Shown here: piece by piece, positions 37,861 to 49,800 of the stretch
Layout of the letters: each line of letters starts with the position of its first letter
How positions within the stretch are numbered: the first letter of the stretch is position 1
Assembly (NCBI RefSeq): GCF_901709675.1
Contig: NC_051098.1
Span: 8,495,000 to 8,558,999, forward strand
DNA: 64,000 nucleotides
Direction: 5' to 3'
Source: Syngnathus acus
Lineage: Eukaryota > Chordata > Actinopteri > Syngnathiformes > Syngnathidae
The notes under the pieces: model-generated
The model's input: the letters and a program-made list of their open reading frames with translations, nothing else
Databases searched by the model: none
Told to the model about the DNA's origin: nothing
Program-made: the position numbers and the translations under genes

Positions 37861-37921
37861 ATGCGGGACTCGAACTCACGGTGTCAGTACACAAGACAGG
37901 CGAGCGTACGCTTACACCATC
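37861..37921 (-). repeat. tRNA-like fragment (SINE head or tRNA pseudogene)
   Basis: On the minus strand there is an A-box-like TGGTGTAAGCG (37909-37919) and, about 33 bases on, a perfect B box GTTCGAGTCC (37866-37875). Between them CGCTCGCCTGTCTTG resembles the head of a common fish SINE. The stems do not fold as an intact tRNA, so it is not called a functional gene. Confidence 0.5.
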
Positions 37922-38149
37922 AGTGTAAAGAATGAACTCTAATTAAAAATAGTTTTGATTCACTGCACTGTATTATTGTAATGCGAAAATTATATAATGA
38001 GAAAAATTATACATCCTCTCTTTTCAAGCCAAAAATTGTTGGTTGAGTCCCACAGTTCTATCGGTCAATTTCCAAAGTTGCAACACATGCAAAGCAATGC
38101 CAAACTATTGCTTGCTGTAAATACAAATCATACAAATGCAATGGTATGG

Positions 38150-38155
38150 TTTATT
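38150..38155 (-). terminator. Candidate polyadenylation signal of glod4
   Basis: On the minus strand this reads AATAAA, 192 bases beyond the glod4 stop codon. Confidence 0.5.
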
Positions 38156-38346
38156 ATCGGATTTTTTCAAAGTACAATAAAAACTGTATTTTCCCATATC
38201 CTTCATTTTTTGCAGAAAATGGTTGTCCATCTAATTTTATGGAATAACATGATGTCAAAATGAAGAGGTTTTTGTCCTTAAGTGCTATATAATTGAAATT
38301 GAAGGACTCTGTGAAAGTTGAGTTTTTCCAGACTGCATTGTTCACT

Positions 38347-40752
38347 TCATGCAGCAGCTTTCTGTCTGTTGTGCTTGGCAAACCACTCGTTGCTTTTGTC
38401 ATCAGCCATTCCCTGAAAATTAAGTAAAACACCAAATTTATTAGGGCACTTCAATCTGAGCAAAAAATGGCTCGAATGATCAGAAGCGTTCAGGTGTCTG
38501 TGCTCCCTGCAACATGTTTTACATCATTGTGATAATTTGTCTTACACTTACAAATGACCAGTAGGAGAATCACTGACCTTATCCAGGAGCTCATTTCCTT
38601 TGGGGTCAACCATGGAAAGTTGTCTAAATGCTTCATCGCCCACAAAGCAAATTTCATGGCCATCCTAAAAGGAAAAAAAAAAAAAAAGAATAAATAAATT
38701 AAAAATCGAGTAATCCTATGATTTCGCAATTTACTTTAATTTTAATTTGTTCAAAACAGATTAGTAGATTAAAATCATTTTATTTTGTTTCCTTAATTTG
38801 AACATTTAATTCTTGGGCATCATATTATTTTTAACTCGAGTTATATGTCAAATATGTTGCCTTTAAAATAAGTCATAATAATGAGAACTACATTCATATG
38901 GCTTTGCCTATGATTTAAAATTTTAAATTCAATGGATATCAATCGCTCAGTTTCTTAGGACCCATGTTTGGAAAAAAGACATTTGGCAAAATACCCGCAC
39001 AAAACCCCCCAGAAAAACATCAGCACAAAACAACACATTATCATGTACCCAACAAACTTGTAAGTTACGGTATGAATAAGTCAAGTTACCAATTGTATAT
39101 GTTTTTCACAGATTATTCAATATATTCAATATTCACTTACTGGGTCGGCTAGAATCACCACCTCCACAGTGGCTTTTCCTGGGGTGTCCAAGCTCACTAA
39201 TGGGGTGAGAATATTCAGTTTCTCCTTTTTCATCAAGGCTTCCAGGTCAGGAAGCTGTGGAAATTGACAGCATATTAATATTGAGGAGTAATATTTGTGA
39301 TAATAGCATGAATGTTAAGCCTCACTGCAGTAAACAGTGATTTAAAAGCTGATTTCTGACAGCAAGACTCATGCATATAAAAGAAAAAAGGTTTTAAATA
39401 TCTCTTGTAGTGGTCACTATGCTAAGACCACTAAGTTTTAATTAATAAGTATCACAACTCATTCATTAAATAATACCAATAATCAAATGTATGTTACTTG
39501 ATCCCGGGGGCATGAAAAGGCAATCCTCCCAAATGCTGTGCCATGGTTTACAGTCCCATTGATGTCGCGGAGCTCCAGCTTACACTTTAAACACAAATAT
39601 GTACCAAAATTAAGTCAGAGTCTTTTATAGTCCAAGTTTTGGAAAAATAATTACTTTACTCCAATATGCTTATTTTACTTGACTTTATTTCTTTAATATT
39701 ACACAATTTGCCAAAGAAAATTCTCACTAAATTATGCCTTGACTATATGCTTAACTATAACTCCGTATTTCTTCAGAAAATAATATTTAATCGTAATATG
39801 TATTATGTTTACTTTAATTCCTTGAAAAAATTAGGTCGTTCTCTCAAGACTGTCTTTTTTATTGAGAAAATAAAAGAAATAAAAGTAAACCTGTCATCTA
39901 ATCAAATCCATTTATAGTTACCTGTGTGTCTCCGAATCCCAGTAGGGCTGTTTTCTTGTCGTCGTTCTTTTCCATCACAGTCATTCCCAACAATTTTGAC
40001 CAGTAATGAATGGACTTGGCGAGGTCTGATACTCCAAGGCAAACCTTCTGCACTGGATCTGGAGTGAAGTAATCAGCATTGCAGCAATGCAAAAAAAATA
40101 CTCACACAAAAGTAGCCCATGACACTCACCTGTGGAAGGCTGTTCTTTGTCCACCAGGTAGAAGCAATACCCTCCTGGAGCCTGCGTCTGGTAGAGGCTG
40201 TCCCCCACCTGAGTGAGGGGCCAGCCCAAGCGTTTGGCATTACTAACAGCCTGATTTGACTGAAGGGTGAGCCCCTGCAAAAATACAATAATAACAATAC
40301 ATCACGACTGTATAGTCACTTTAGCATATGTTTACATCCCACATGTCATCAAACCTACCAAAAAATCATTTCCAAGTTGATACTCAGCCATCCCATAATT
40401 GTAGGTCAGCTCAGCAACAAAATGGTCATCCTCTGGACCAAAACCAACCATAGTCTTGCTCCATTTGCCATCATAGGGGCTGTATGGAGAGCAGAATTCA
40501 ACACTTTACAATGTGTACAAAGTTAAGGGTGCAACTCACCCGTTGCATGTTGCTTTGCAGCCTTCGACAAATTCCTCGTGACGCAAAACCTGCAATTCAC
40601 ATGAGATTACTTAACACGCCCATTGACCAAATTGTGCAAGAATGTGGGATAAAAAAGAGGGAACCCACCTTCATGCCCAAAACATCTCGGTAAAATGTGG
40701 CCGTTTTGGATCGGTCGCCAACTTTAAAAACAAAATGTAGCGCTCGTCTCAT
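38347..40752 (-). CDS. glod4: Glyoxalase domain-containing protein 4 (GLOD4)
   Basis: GLOD4 belongs to the vicinal-oxygen-chelate (glyoxalase) superfamily. Its substrate is not settled, and the human protein has been reported in mitochondria. Coding exons are complement(38347-38412, 38578-38664, 39141-39254, 39498-39584, 39922-40058, 40130-40274, 40359-40479, 40540-40589, 40669-40752). The joined frame gives 296 aa, against 298 for the main human form. Two glyoxalase-type halves are visible. The first begins [20 protein letters not shown] (4-23). The second begins [20 protein letters not shown] (about 152-171). The end, [15 protein letters not shown], is family-typical. I chose the start by similarity to the human protein. 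The frame stays open upstream to an ATG at 40920, so a longer form is possible. It is head to head with mrm3. Confidence 0.96.
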
Positions 40753-41378
40753 GTTTTCAGAAAGACGATGTCGTTGTCGCTCTATTGTTATGATTATCTG
40801 GGTCACGTGAATGCGACCGAATTTCCGCGTTGATCGATTTCTCTGCCATCGATTAACTACGAGCAAAGCCCCAACAAGACGGCAAATGTACATCAATTTC
40901 GTCAAATGTTGATATGTCATTAAATAAAAAGCCCGGGTGCTATTATTTAATATTTATATAACTTATATTTGATTGATTGAATATTTCACGATTTTATAAA
41001 AATTGAAAAATTATCTCGAGGATTCCTAAGGGGCGTTCATTCATCTGGAGAAGACAGCGAGTGTTATTAAAAATATTACATACGTTTGAATTGTGATATT
41101 ATTTTAATATTAAATCAATGAAATAGTATGTAAAGCTCATTTACTCAGTGAAATTAATTAAAATAGTTAATTAAAAAATAATCTCACTAAAAGTACATTA
41201 CACTAAGACGGGTGATTATTTTACAGACGATGTCATAACTTAACGCGGTGATTAAATATTAAATCGTACACGTCGTTGTTTCGAGCAGTACCAGTAAACC
41301 TTCGCTAGACTTCGGGTGGCGCTGTTAGTTAACTAGGCGATAACATTCAGGTAGGGAAGAAGAAGAAGACAAAGCAGC
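40753..41378. promoter_or_regulatory. Shared glod4 / mrm3 promoter region
   Basis: The 626 bp between the divergent start codons must hold both promoters. A palindromic E box, TCACGTGA (40803-40810), lies near glod4. No TATA box is evident at a sensible distance from either gene. The middle part is AT-rich without recognisable elements. Confidence 0.55.
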
Positions 41379-42973
41379 ATGGCGACTTACATCGGCCGTA
41401 TGAGGTGCCTCTTCTCCTTGGAACGAGCTGTTTTCTTGTCACGGGGGAACATCTTCAGCGTGGAAACAAAACGATACGTGCGTGGATTAAGAAGGAAGCC
41501 GGTTAGGGTGATATTTCCAGAAAATGAAAAACATAAAGGAGACGTAAAACAGGCAATTTCGGCGGAGAAGAAAGAGGCAAAAGTCCCATTGAGGGCAGAG
41601 CAGCATCCCGGAGACAGAGGTGATTTGAAGACCAGAAATAGCCAAATATCAGCAAAAGTTAAAAGTAATGAAACTGATGAAGTCCCCTTTGAGAGGGCTT
41701 TGCCTGGAGATAAGAGACTGGCGTGAGTATAATTAGCACACGATGACCATTTTCTGAAATCTGTAATTGGGGCCACCAATTGAAAGTAAAATTAAAGTAC
41801 AACTGATTGAGGTACCGTTGTGTCATTTGCCTTGCAGGAAATTGGTGAGTGTGGCCCGTTCCAGAACATTCCGGGAGCAGCAAGGCAAAGTCCTCCTGGA
41901 GGGTCGTCGCCTGATCTGTGACGCTTTGAACGCAGGCGCTGTCCCTCAGACCATCTTCTTCAGCACCCTCGAGCGCTTACGTGAGCTTCCTTTGGACAAG
42001 CTGAGGAGGGCAGCGCTTGTCAAAGTCAAGTTTGAAGACATCAAGCTCTGGTCTGACCTTGTGGCCCCGCAAGGAGTCATAGGTGAGTGTCTTAAAAAAA
42101 AAAAAGAAAACTACAAACAATATTATGGAGAGTTCTATTTTTGCAGTATGGCCCTAATACTACTTTGCATCTGTGCATTGTTGTTGATTTGGCTTTGTTT
42201 GTAGGTATATTTTCTCGTCCTGACGCGTCTCGACTAAGATTTGAGGCCAGCAAACACTCTGTGCCTCTCTCACTCATATGCAACAACATCAGAGACCCTG
42301 GAAACTTGGGCACCATGCTGAGATGTGCCGCTGCTGCTGGCTGCCACCAAGTGCTGCTCACTAAAGGTGTCACTCAAAGTATTAAAATTGTATTTTTCTA
42401 TAAAATAATACATGTTTCTCTCCACCTCCAGGCTGCGTTGACATCTGGGAGCCCAAAGTTCTGCGAGCGGCGATGGGCGCCCACTTCCACCTTCCCATTC
42501 ATCCCAGTTTGACCTGGGAAGAAGTGGAAGATCACCTCCCTGAGCACGTGGGTGTCTATGTAGCTGACACTCAGAAAAACCTGGAAGTTAACTCCTCCCA
42601 CAAACCCAGTGATTTTGGCTGGATCAGCACGACACACGCTCACCGGGATTCCCACTTTGAAGAGTCCGACAGTGACGAGGAGGAACTCTCCCTGCCCAAA
42701 GTTGATGCTGCAGCGTACCACAAGGACTGGGCACGGAGTCCAGTTGCCTTAGTAGTTGGCGGAGAGACGTACGGGATTAGCGTAGAGGCGCTTCAACTGG
42801 CAGAAAAGAAGGCAGGATGTAGACTTTTTGTTCCCATGGTTCCCCACGTGGACAGCCTGAACTCTGCCATGGCGGCCAGCATCCTGTTGTTTGAGGGTAG
42901 AAAGCAATTGTTGAACTCCACGCAAAACTCCGGAAAGAAGCGGAGAACCAACGCCGGACAACGCGTTTCATAA
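41379..42973 (+). CDS. mrm3: Mitochondrial rRNA 2'-O-methyltransferase 3 (MRM3)
   Basis: MRM3 (also RNMTL1) 2'-O-methylates a conserved guanosine in the peptidyl-transferase centre of mitochondrial large-subunit rRNA (G1370 in human 16S). Coding exons are 41379-41722, 41838-42082, 42205-42366 and 42432-42973. The frame gives 430 aa, against 420 in human. The first 40 residues are basic with few acids, as in a mitochondrial presequence. A substrate-binding-like domain follows (about 115-200, GKVLLEGRRLICDAL). The C-terminal SPOUT/TrmH fold shows its three motifs: NNIRDPGNLGTMLR, VVGGETYGI and LNSAMAASILLFEG. An acidic insert (EESDSDEEEL) before motif 2 is usual for the family. Confidence 0.97.
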
Positions 42974-43006
42974 TGTTTGGTATTGTCATATGAACTGAAC
43001 TTCAAA

Positions 43007-43012
43007 ATTAAA
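43007..43012 (+). terminator. Candidate polyadenylation signal of mrm3
   Basis: ATTAAA, a common variant signal, lies 34 bases after the mrm3 stop codon. This predicts a very short 3' untranslated region. Confidence 0.45.
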
Positions 43013-43806
43013 TGTTATAATTCAAGCACTTTTCTCTAGTAATTATTTTTGCTTTAAAATACTACCCAAATCAATCATTTGAACCTTGCTTGAGCCTTCA
43101 TAGGGTCCTGATTGCGTTCCCAGCGCAAAGTGCTGTGTTTTAAGAAGTTCTCTTTTGATTTGTAGTTTTGTAGATACGTAGGTGAAGGAAGAAAGGGGGA
43201 ATCGCGCCATAATGGGAGTGAACACTGCCAGCTTGTTTCCTCGCCAATTGAAACCGCTCCACTCATTGTCTTTAAATTCAGCACAGGAGCGGTGTGCACA
43301 ATGTCTTTCACATTGCAAAAGCCTAAATAGACTGGAGTCCATGCAGAAAATTGAAGTACACTACTCCTCCCCTTATTCATGACAGCCACTAATACAACAA
43401 CCCAGTGCAAAAAAAAGAAATCCCCGGCTCCTTTTGTTAGTAGTTGCAATAATTGCCAGCTTGCACAACAGAAACAAAAAAATGCAATCACTTTATTCTT
43501 TTTTTTTGTTTTTTGTTTTCAATGCTCCATGGTGCAGATGTGAGAAAGATGTCAGTGATAAGTAGGTCCGCTGGGCTTCGCTAGAATCCAGAAATGGTAT
43601 TTATTAATGTCATAATGTGGAAAAACAAGAGAATATTTGTATATATTAACTGTAGGGGCTATAGAGTCAATGCAAGGCACCACGGGAGACAGAGAGAGTA
43701 AAAAAAAAAAAAAAGTTAAACTTAGTAAAAATTGAATGATGACGCAGGAGTGCATTAATGATGATTGTGAAGAGTCCCATTCTCGTCCATATTTGGACTT
43801 CCTGTC
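43013..43806. other. Converging 3' ends of mrm3 and nxn
   Basis: Candidate minus-strand AATAAA signals for nxn are at 43492-43497 and 43600-43605. A minus-strand open frame of 138 codons (43075-43491) has no recognisable domain, and I do not call it a gene. Confidence 0.45.
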
Positions 43807-46800
43807 TCAGATGGGATCGGGTTTGAGCTTGTCTGCCAGGAAGTCGTCGACAAACTGCTCCACCACGTCCGGCGTAATTTCCTCCACATCGCGCACGTAT
43901 TTGGCTCGCGCTGACATGTCCAGGATGGTGAGCAGCGGTGCAGCCTCTGGCAGATTGGTGTAATCACGCAAGGAGTCGCTCATGTCATCCTGCAGAGACA
44001 ATGAAGATATTTAAGGCCTGTCGTGTCCTGTAAGCGGCAGCAATGATCTGCCATTCGTCTCCCTCAAAGAAAAGTACAGTGTCAGGGTGTTATGACCCTT
44101 CAAAGAGAAAGTTAACCCCAAACCTTTCTTTACAATAATATGTCGTATGTGCCCCCATTAGTCTAAACACGGCATTCTGATTAATATTGAGAATGTAGAA
44201 TACGAGTTAAGCAGCAAAATCCACCCGTTTTTATTAATCTCAGGTTCGGACATTTTGCCACTTGCTATCGACTGAAAATGACATCACAGTTGGGGCATGG
44301 TATCGTAACCGATCACGGCTCAGCTTCAGAAGACTTCAGAAAACAGGCAGCGGGGGTAAAGACAGGAAATGAACTGAAGGCTTTGTGGATGTAAAATATC
44401 TGATTTGGCATATGGTTTTGGCTCATAAAACCAGGACATTTAAATCTCGACGGACTGCAGACAGATCCACCCTCCCTTCCTGGATTATTTCTATCGCAAG
44501 ATGGAGATCATTACGATGGAAGGGAAGATCTTATTACAGTAACTTTATGACACTTCTACGCTGTGGGTGGGATTGTGAAAATGACATTCTGCCACACTGC
44601 AATGATAATTTGAATTTAATTATTCAAGCCTACTTTTTTTGATGGAATTCTTACTAATCACTTTATTTCTTCAGTGCACAGCAGCGGTTATCAGACATTC
44701 AATTCTGAGTTCTAAAGGCTGAAACTCGAAGGTAGAGGTGGGGAGTCGCTTCAAAGCAAACGATCTGAGGAAGTTTTTTTGTGTAAACTACAAATGACCT
44801 ACCACTGCTCTCATATTTACTTCAGCCAATCTTGATCTTTTGCAATTGTGCGCTAAATACCATTCACCCCATTATTGAAGGGACGTTTTCTTTTCCTCAC
44901 CTCTCCGGCCACAAAGAAGAGCAGCGGCGTCTCCTCCTCCTTGGCTTTATACTTAGTCATCAGCTTCTCAGCGATGGGGCGGATTAGCTCCTTGGCCGGC
45001 TCCAGCTCGCCCTCCTCCTCTGCGTCTGAAGAGAACAACAGATGGTCCACGTCTTGTTTTGCTATACGGTTTGACCTCGACACACATCAGGGGGACGTTG
45101 AATTTAGCCAGTACCTGCAAAATACTCTGGCTTCTTCAAAAATTTGGAAGACATGTTGACTATATGTGCACACAAGTTTCAGGAAGCCTTACTTGAAAAC
45201 ACACAGGAAGCCGACCATTTTGGCATACTTCAATGATGAACTTGACCTAGATTTTATGTGATTGCTACCAAATATGAACCACTCATACTTGACAAGAGGC
45301 CTGCAACCACAAGACATGAAAGCCACATGTAGCACTTTCATCCTTTTGCTTTGACCCTATGTGACTTCGAAAATAAATAAATCCGTATTCCTTCAAACAG
45401 TTAGTAATTGTCCTAGAAATTTTGTTTGACTGCTACCAAATAGGAAATGTGCGTACTAGACAGGTGGGCTGCATGAAAGATTTGACAAATATTTACAAGG
45501 GCTGCCGACTCACCCACAAAGAGGACGAGGCAGGGTCCCTCATGAAGCTGAGCGGCGTTCGCCTCGCTGAGCTCCAGCACGGGGCGAGGGTGCCACGGGA
45601 ACAGTCGGCACTCGGGGTCATTCAGCACCTCCACGCGGCCCTGTCGCGTGATCACGTGACCCTCGGTGTCTAACAGGATCAGGGTGGGGATACCTGGGGA
45701 GAGATAAAGTGCATTACAAGACAACGGCAGATAATGGCTCATTTTCTTGTTGCACTAATGTTACGTAAACATCTGTTTAAGTGCAAAGAACACAATTTGT
45801 GTTTTCTATATTGTGCAGTCTAAAATTAGACCACCCCTTTATGTCATGCAAGACGACAAACATCAAGTGTATTTTGGATCCATCCATTTTATTAGATTCC
45901 TCTTCCGCAATAGGCTCGCAGGTGAGTGGTTGATTTGTAGTAGAGCCTGGACTGATCCAAACAAAAAAAGTCACAGAGTTAAAGAAAGTGGACTCCCTGC
46001 ACGGAATGTTCCCCGTAGCGCTGCTTGTGATTTCTGTGATCACAATCTGTCAGCTTTATCAGAAACAGCCGGGATGCAGGAGCACAGCCGGAGCGAGCGT
46101 CACAGTTCATCCTGTCTGCTCATGTGGACTGAAGGCAGGCCAGGGTGGGTAGAGGGTGGGGGGGGGGTGCAGTGTTGACATCTCTGTGCATTCCTCACAT
46201 GCTTTGCAAGAAAAAGTACCAAACCCCCCCTCCCCTCACTTATTCCAGGCAGGGAATGAGTGAGGAGTGTAGAAGCGCAAACATGATGACAGATCAAATC
46301 CAGGAGCTCATAAAAATTCCGAGCTGCAATGCAATTCTGACAAGAAGAAGTCTACCTTGAAAATGTAAGAGTGGATGCTATAGCAGGGATGTCAAACTCA
46401 TTTTTATTGTGGGCCACATCGTAGTCATAGTTTCCTGCGGAGGGCCATTCCTACTGTCAACGCAAATAAATGTATGAACGCCTCATATTAGTATATACAG
46501 GCTACACAGCAAACTGATGACTAACTAGTTTTGAAATCAGAGGCTGTCTATTACATAATATGTATAAACTGTATAATATTTTAAAAAGATTAATGGTGGC
46601 AAAAATTGCTAGCGATATCTTTATTTTTTTAAAAGGGAAGACGATTTGTTTATTTAGTATTGACACATGTAGTCGATGCGCATTTTGTTTTCGCGAGCCA
46701 CATAAAATGATGTGACGGGCCGTATCTGGCCCCCGGGCCTCGGCTTTGACACCTGTGCTATCGTAGATTGGGTTTTTTAGAGAAATGCTTTGCTTCTAAA

Positions 46801-49800
46801 CTGCATACAGCAAGCTTAAGGAGGGCAGAATAGACACCATGGTGCGGGGAAAAAAAAGAAGAAGCTAATTTGTAGTTCAAACTTTGGCATGCATCCCAAA
46901 GAGAAAATAAAATAAAATCACTTGTGTGTGTGCTCTGTGAGAGATGCTTACCTTGAATCCCAAATAGCCTGTTGAGCCGCGAGCGTCGACCCTCGTCTGA
47001 ATACGGCACTGCCAACCAGGGCATTTCGCTGAAGTACTGCTGGAAAGACTCCTCAGACCTACGGGAAGGATAAATTATGAGTGTGTCTCAATAAATGGAC
47101 ACCATATAGTAGACTGTATAAGGTATCTCACCTGTCAGCGCTGACAAACACAATCTCAAACTTTTGACCCGACTCTTTGACTGTGCGATACGACTCCACC
47201 AACACTCGTGTCAAACTGCGGCATGGTGGACACTAAAAGATATCAAACAAATAGACTTTGTATTTCATAGTCATGGAGTAATCAATATTTTCTTCTTCCA
47301 AAAAAGATTTTTTAACAGTGTTGTGCAAAGAGGAGTAAAGAAAATTCACAAGGTTGTGAATTTGATTATTTTACTCCTCGGCTTGTTTTTCTTCTTCTTC
47401 ACAGTTATGGACTTATCCAATCTACAACCGTTGCCAAATCTTGCAATTACACTTTTTCACCACTTGGAGGTGCTTTGCAGTATAAGACAGAACTGCCTTA
47501 TCTTCGTGTCATGTGGGATTGTGGTTTGGGTGAGTCAATCCTTCACTAGAGGCTTTCTGGTTCTGGCATATTCAGGGCCAATTGGGCCGAGTGCCTCCCC
47601 GCCAGTGTTGGGATTCAAGTAGAAATGCTTTGTAGTTTAAAATAAACAAATAAAAAGGTTACCCAGTGTGCAGAGAAGTAGACCCCAACGTAGTGGCCCT
47701 CCAGGCAAGCACTGTCGATCGACTGCCTGTTGCTCCTGAGCAGAGGACCCGCCACCACCTCTGCAAATGGCTTGGGCCCCCAGGGGAACTCCAAACCTAT
47801 GAAGAGAGACAGGGGATGACATTCATTATAAGGCAGCATCAATGAAAACAATTGCACATAAAAGAGATTGACCAATACTTAAAAGTCCAAGGAACTTAAG
47901 AATGAGCGATTTAGATTTACAAACGTTTGGAAAGTGGGAGGCATTTCGAAACAAGAGCAGATTCCATGATCAGTTCAAACAGTTGGACGTCAATGGATTG
48001 ACCAATAAACGAAGGGGAAGGAACTCTGTGGAAATCTAAGGATGAGAATTGCAAATTTCCACACTGTGGGAAAAGTCTTTTGGAGCCATTCAAGTTATTT
48101 GAATGTGTCAGCACTTCACCAAGGTCTGGAAAACACTAAACATTTAAGATTACTCACTGGATGAAGACAAAACATTAACGTCTATTGAGAGTCTTTGAAG
48201 ATTAATAACAAACATGTTTCCTTAACCATCAAAAACAATTTTCTGACTTTGCAGAGGCTACCGCACATTGTGATAATATCTGTTTGGATGTTTTGATGAG
48301 TTTGACGTGAATGTTGCTTAAATATTGAGAAGAACAGATCCTAAAAATCCAAATTTAATTCGTGTTTTCTATCTGTCTAGTCGAATTATGGTAGCAATCA
48401 AACAAATCTCTAGCTCAAATTAGTCTAAACAACCCCATCAAATTGGATCTAGATAGGTCAAATCATGTGAGATGTGAGGCAGTTCATCTCCTCCTTTCCA
48501 GCTCTGGGTCATTCTTTCACTTCCTTTTCATGGCATCGTCATTGTTAGCCTCAGGCACCAGAAAGTGGAGTTCTACAGGGAGGGCGGGGGCGGTGGACGT
48601 AATCCTAAATAAAGGCCTGTATGGCCGCTTCATAATGGCGTCTTTATGAGCGAGCCTTCATTAGGCAGGAATGACACGTCTGCAGCGCAACAGCCGCTCA
48701 TTGTGGTCCTGAAGCTAAAAGGCCACTTTCACACTGGCAGCAGGCACTCCAGTCAGCCTTTTCATCCATACGGAGAATGTTCGCCACCATCATTCCTACA
48801 CCCATAACATGGCAGCTGCTGTCACACTTCGAATAAACGTGGAGCCGGCTCATGATGATAAATGTCACATTTTGTACAGTGAAACACCAAGAATTGTCTC
48901 TCTAGTTTAATCCTTCCAATGAAAAGGAGAAACAGTGCAGACGTATAAGATCTTCTGACTTGCACACCAACGACTGTCACACTTTTACGACACATTCGCT
49001 TTTTTGCGGTGATCGACATACGATTATTTACTGGGAAACACCAAAAAGTTGTCTTTGTATTTTATTCCTTGCCAGAAAAAGGGGAGATTGTACAGAGAAT
49101 ATTTTGGACGAACTCACCAGCTACTTTTACTCTTCACTGATGTACTATTATTATCCAATCATGCCTGGTTGTCTAATTTTTCACTTGCCATAAATGGAGT
49201 AAAACGCATGCACACACATTTAATGGAGTCATTTTTACATTTTTTTGTTATAATTCTGTTTTTCATTATTTGTTATTAGATTATCTTTCTTAATCTGTTG
49301 CTATTTATGTGGAGTAAATAAATTATGAATTTGTAGCTATTGTATATAATTTGTTGACATGTTTATTTGGCAATTGTATCAGTTAAGTATATTCTTTTGG
49401 GGGAGAATAAAATGATGAATTAATAAATTCATTTGAAATAAATGTGAAAAAATCCTGCTGACCACATTAAAAAACAAAACAAGGAAAACCATCCCCAGAA
49501 ACTAAAAAATACATATGTAAAAAACTGTACTAATGAATTATATGTGTCTGTACTATAGCTGGAGATTTATGTCCTCCCCACCGCCAACTCGTTTACAAGC
49601 GCAGTTAATGAATCATGCAAATAGCACCGCAGGCTTGTTCTGGCTTTCATTAGCAGAGACAGTAAAAGCTGTCAAAAAGAAAAGAAATCCACTCTGGATG
49701 TCCACTGTGTCGCCTTTAGCATGCAATTCTCTCACATGACTAATCGCTTTTTAGTGCACCATTACAGCCACGAAGGCATGGAAATTAATGTAAATGTTAT

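Noticed and set aside
41767-42204. Unspliced open frame across mrm3 exon 2 into the next intron
   Set aside because: It is read-through of a good donor (GTGAGT). The spliced product matches the known family throughout.
43075-43491. 138-codon minus-strand open frame between mrm3 and nxn
   Set aside because: No recognisable domain, and it lies in the expected nxn 3' untranslated region.
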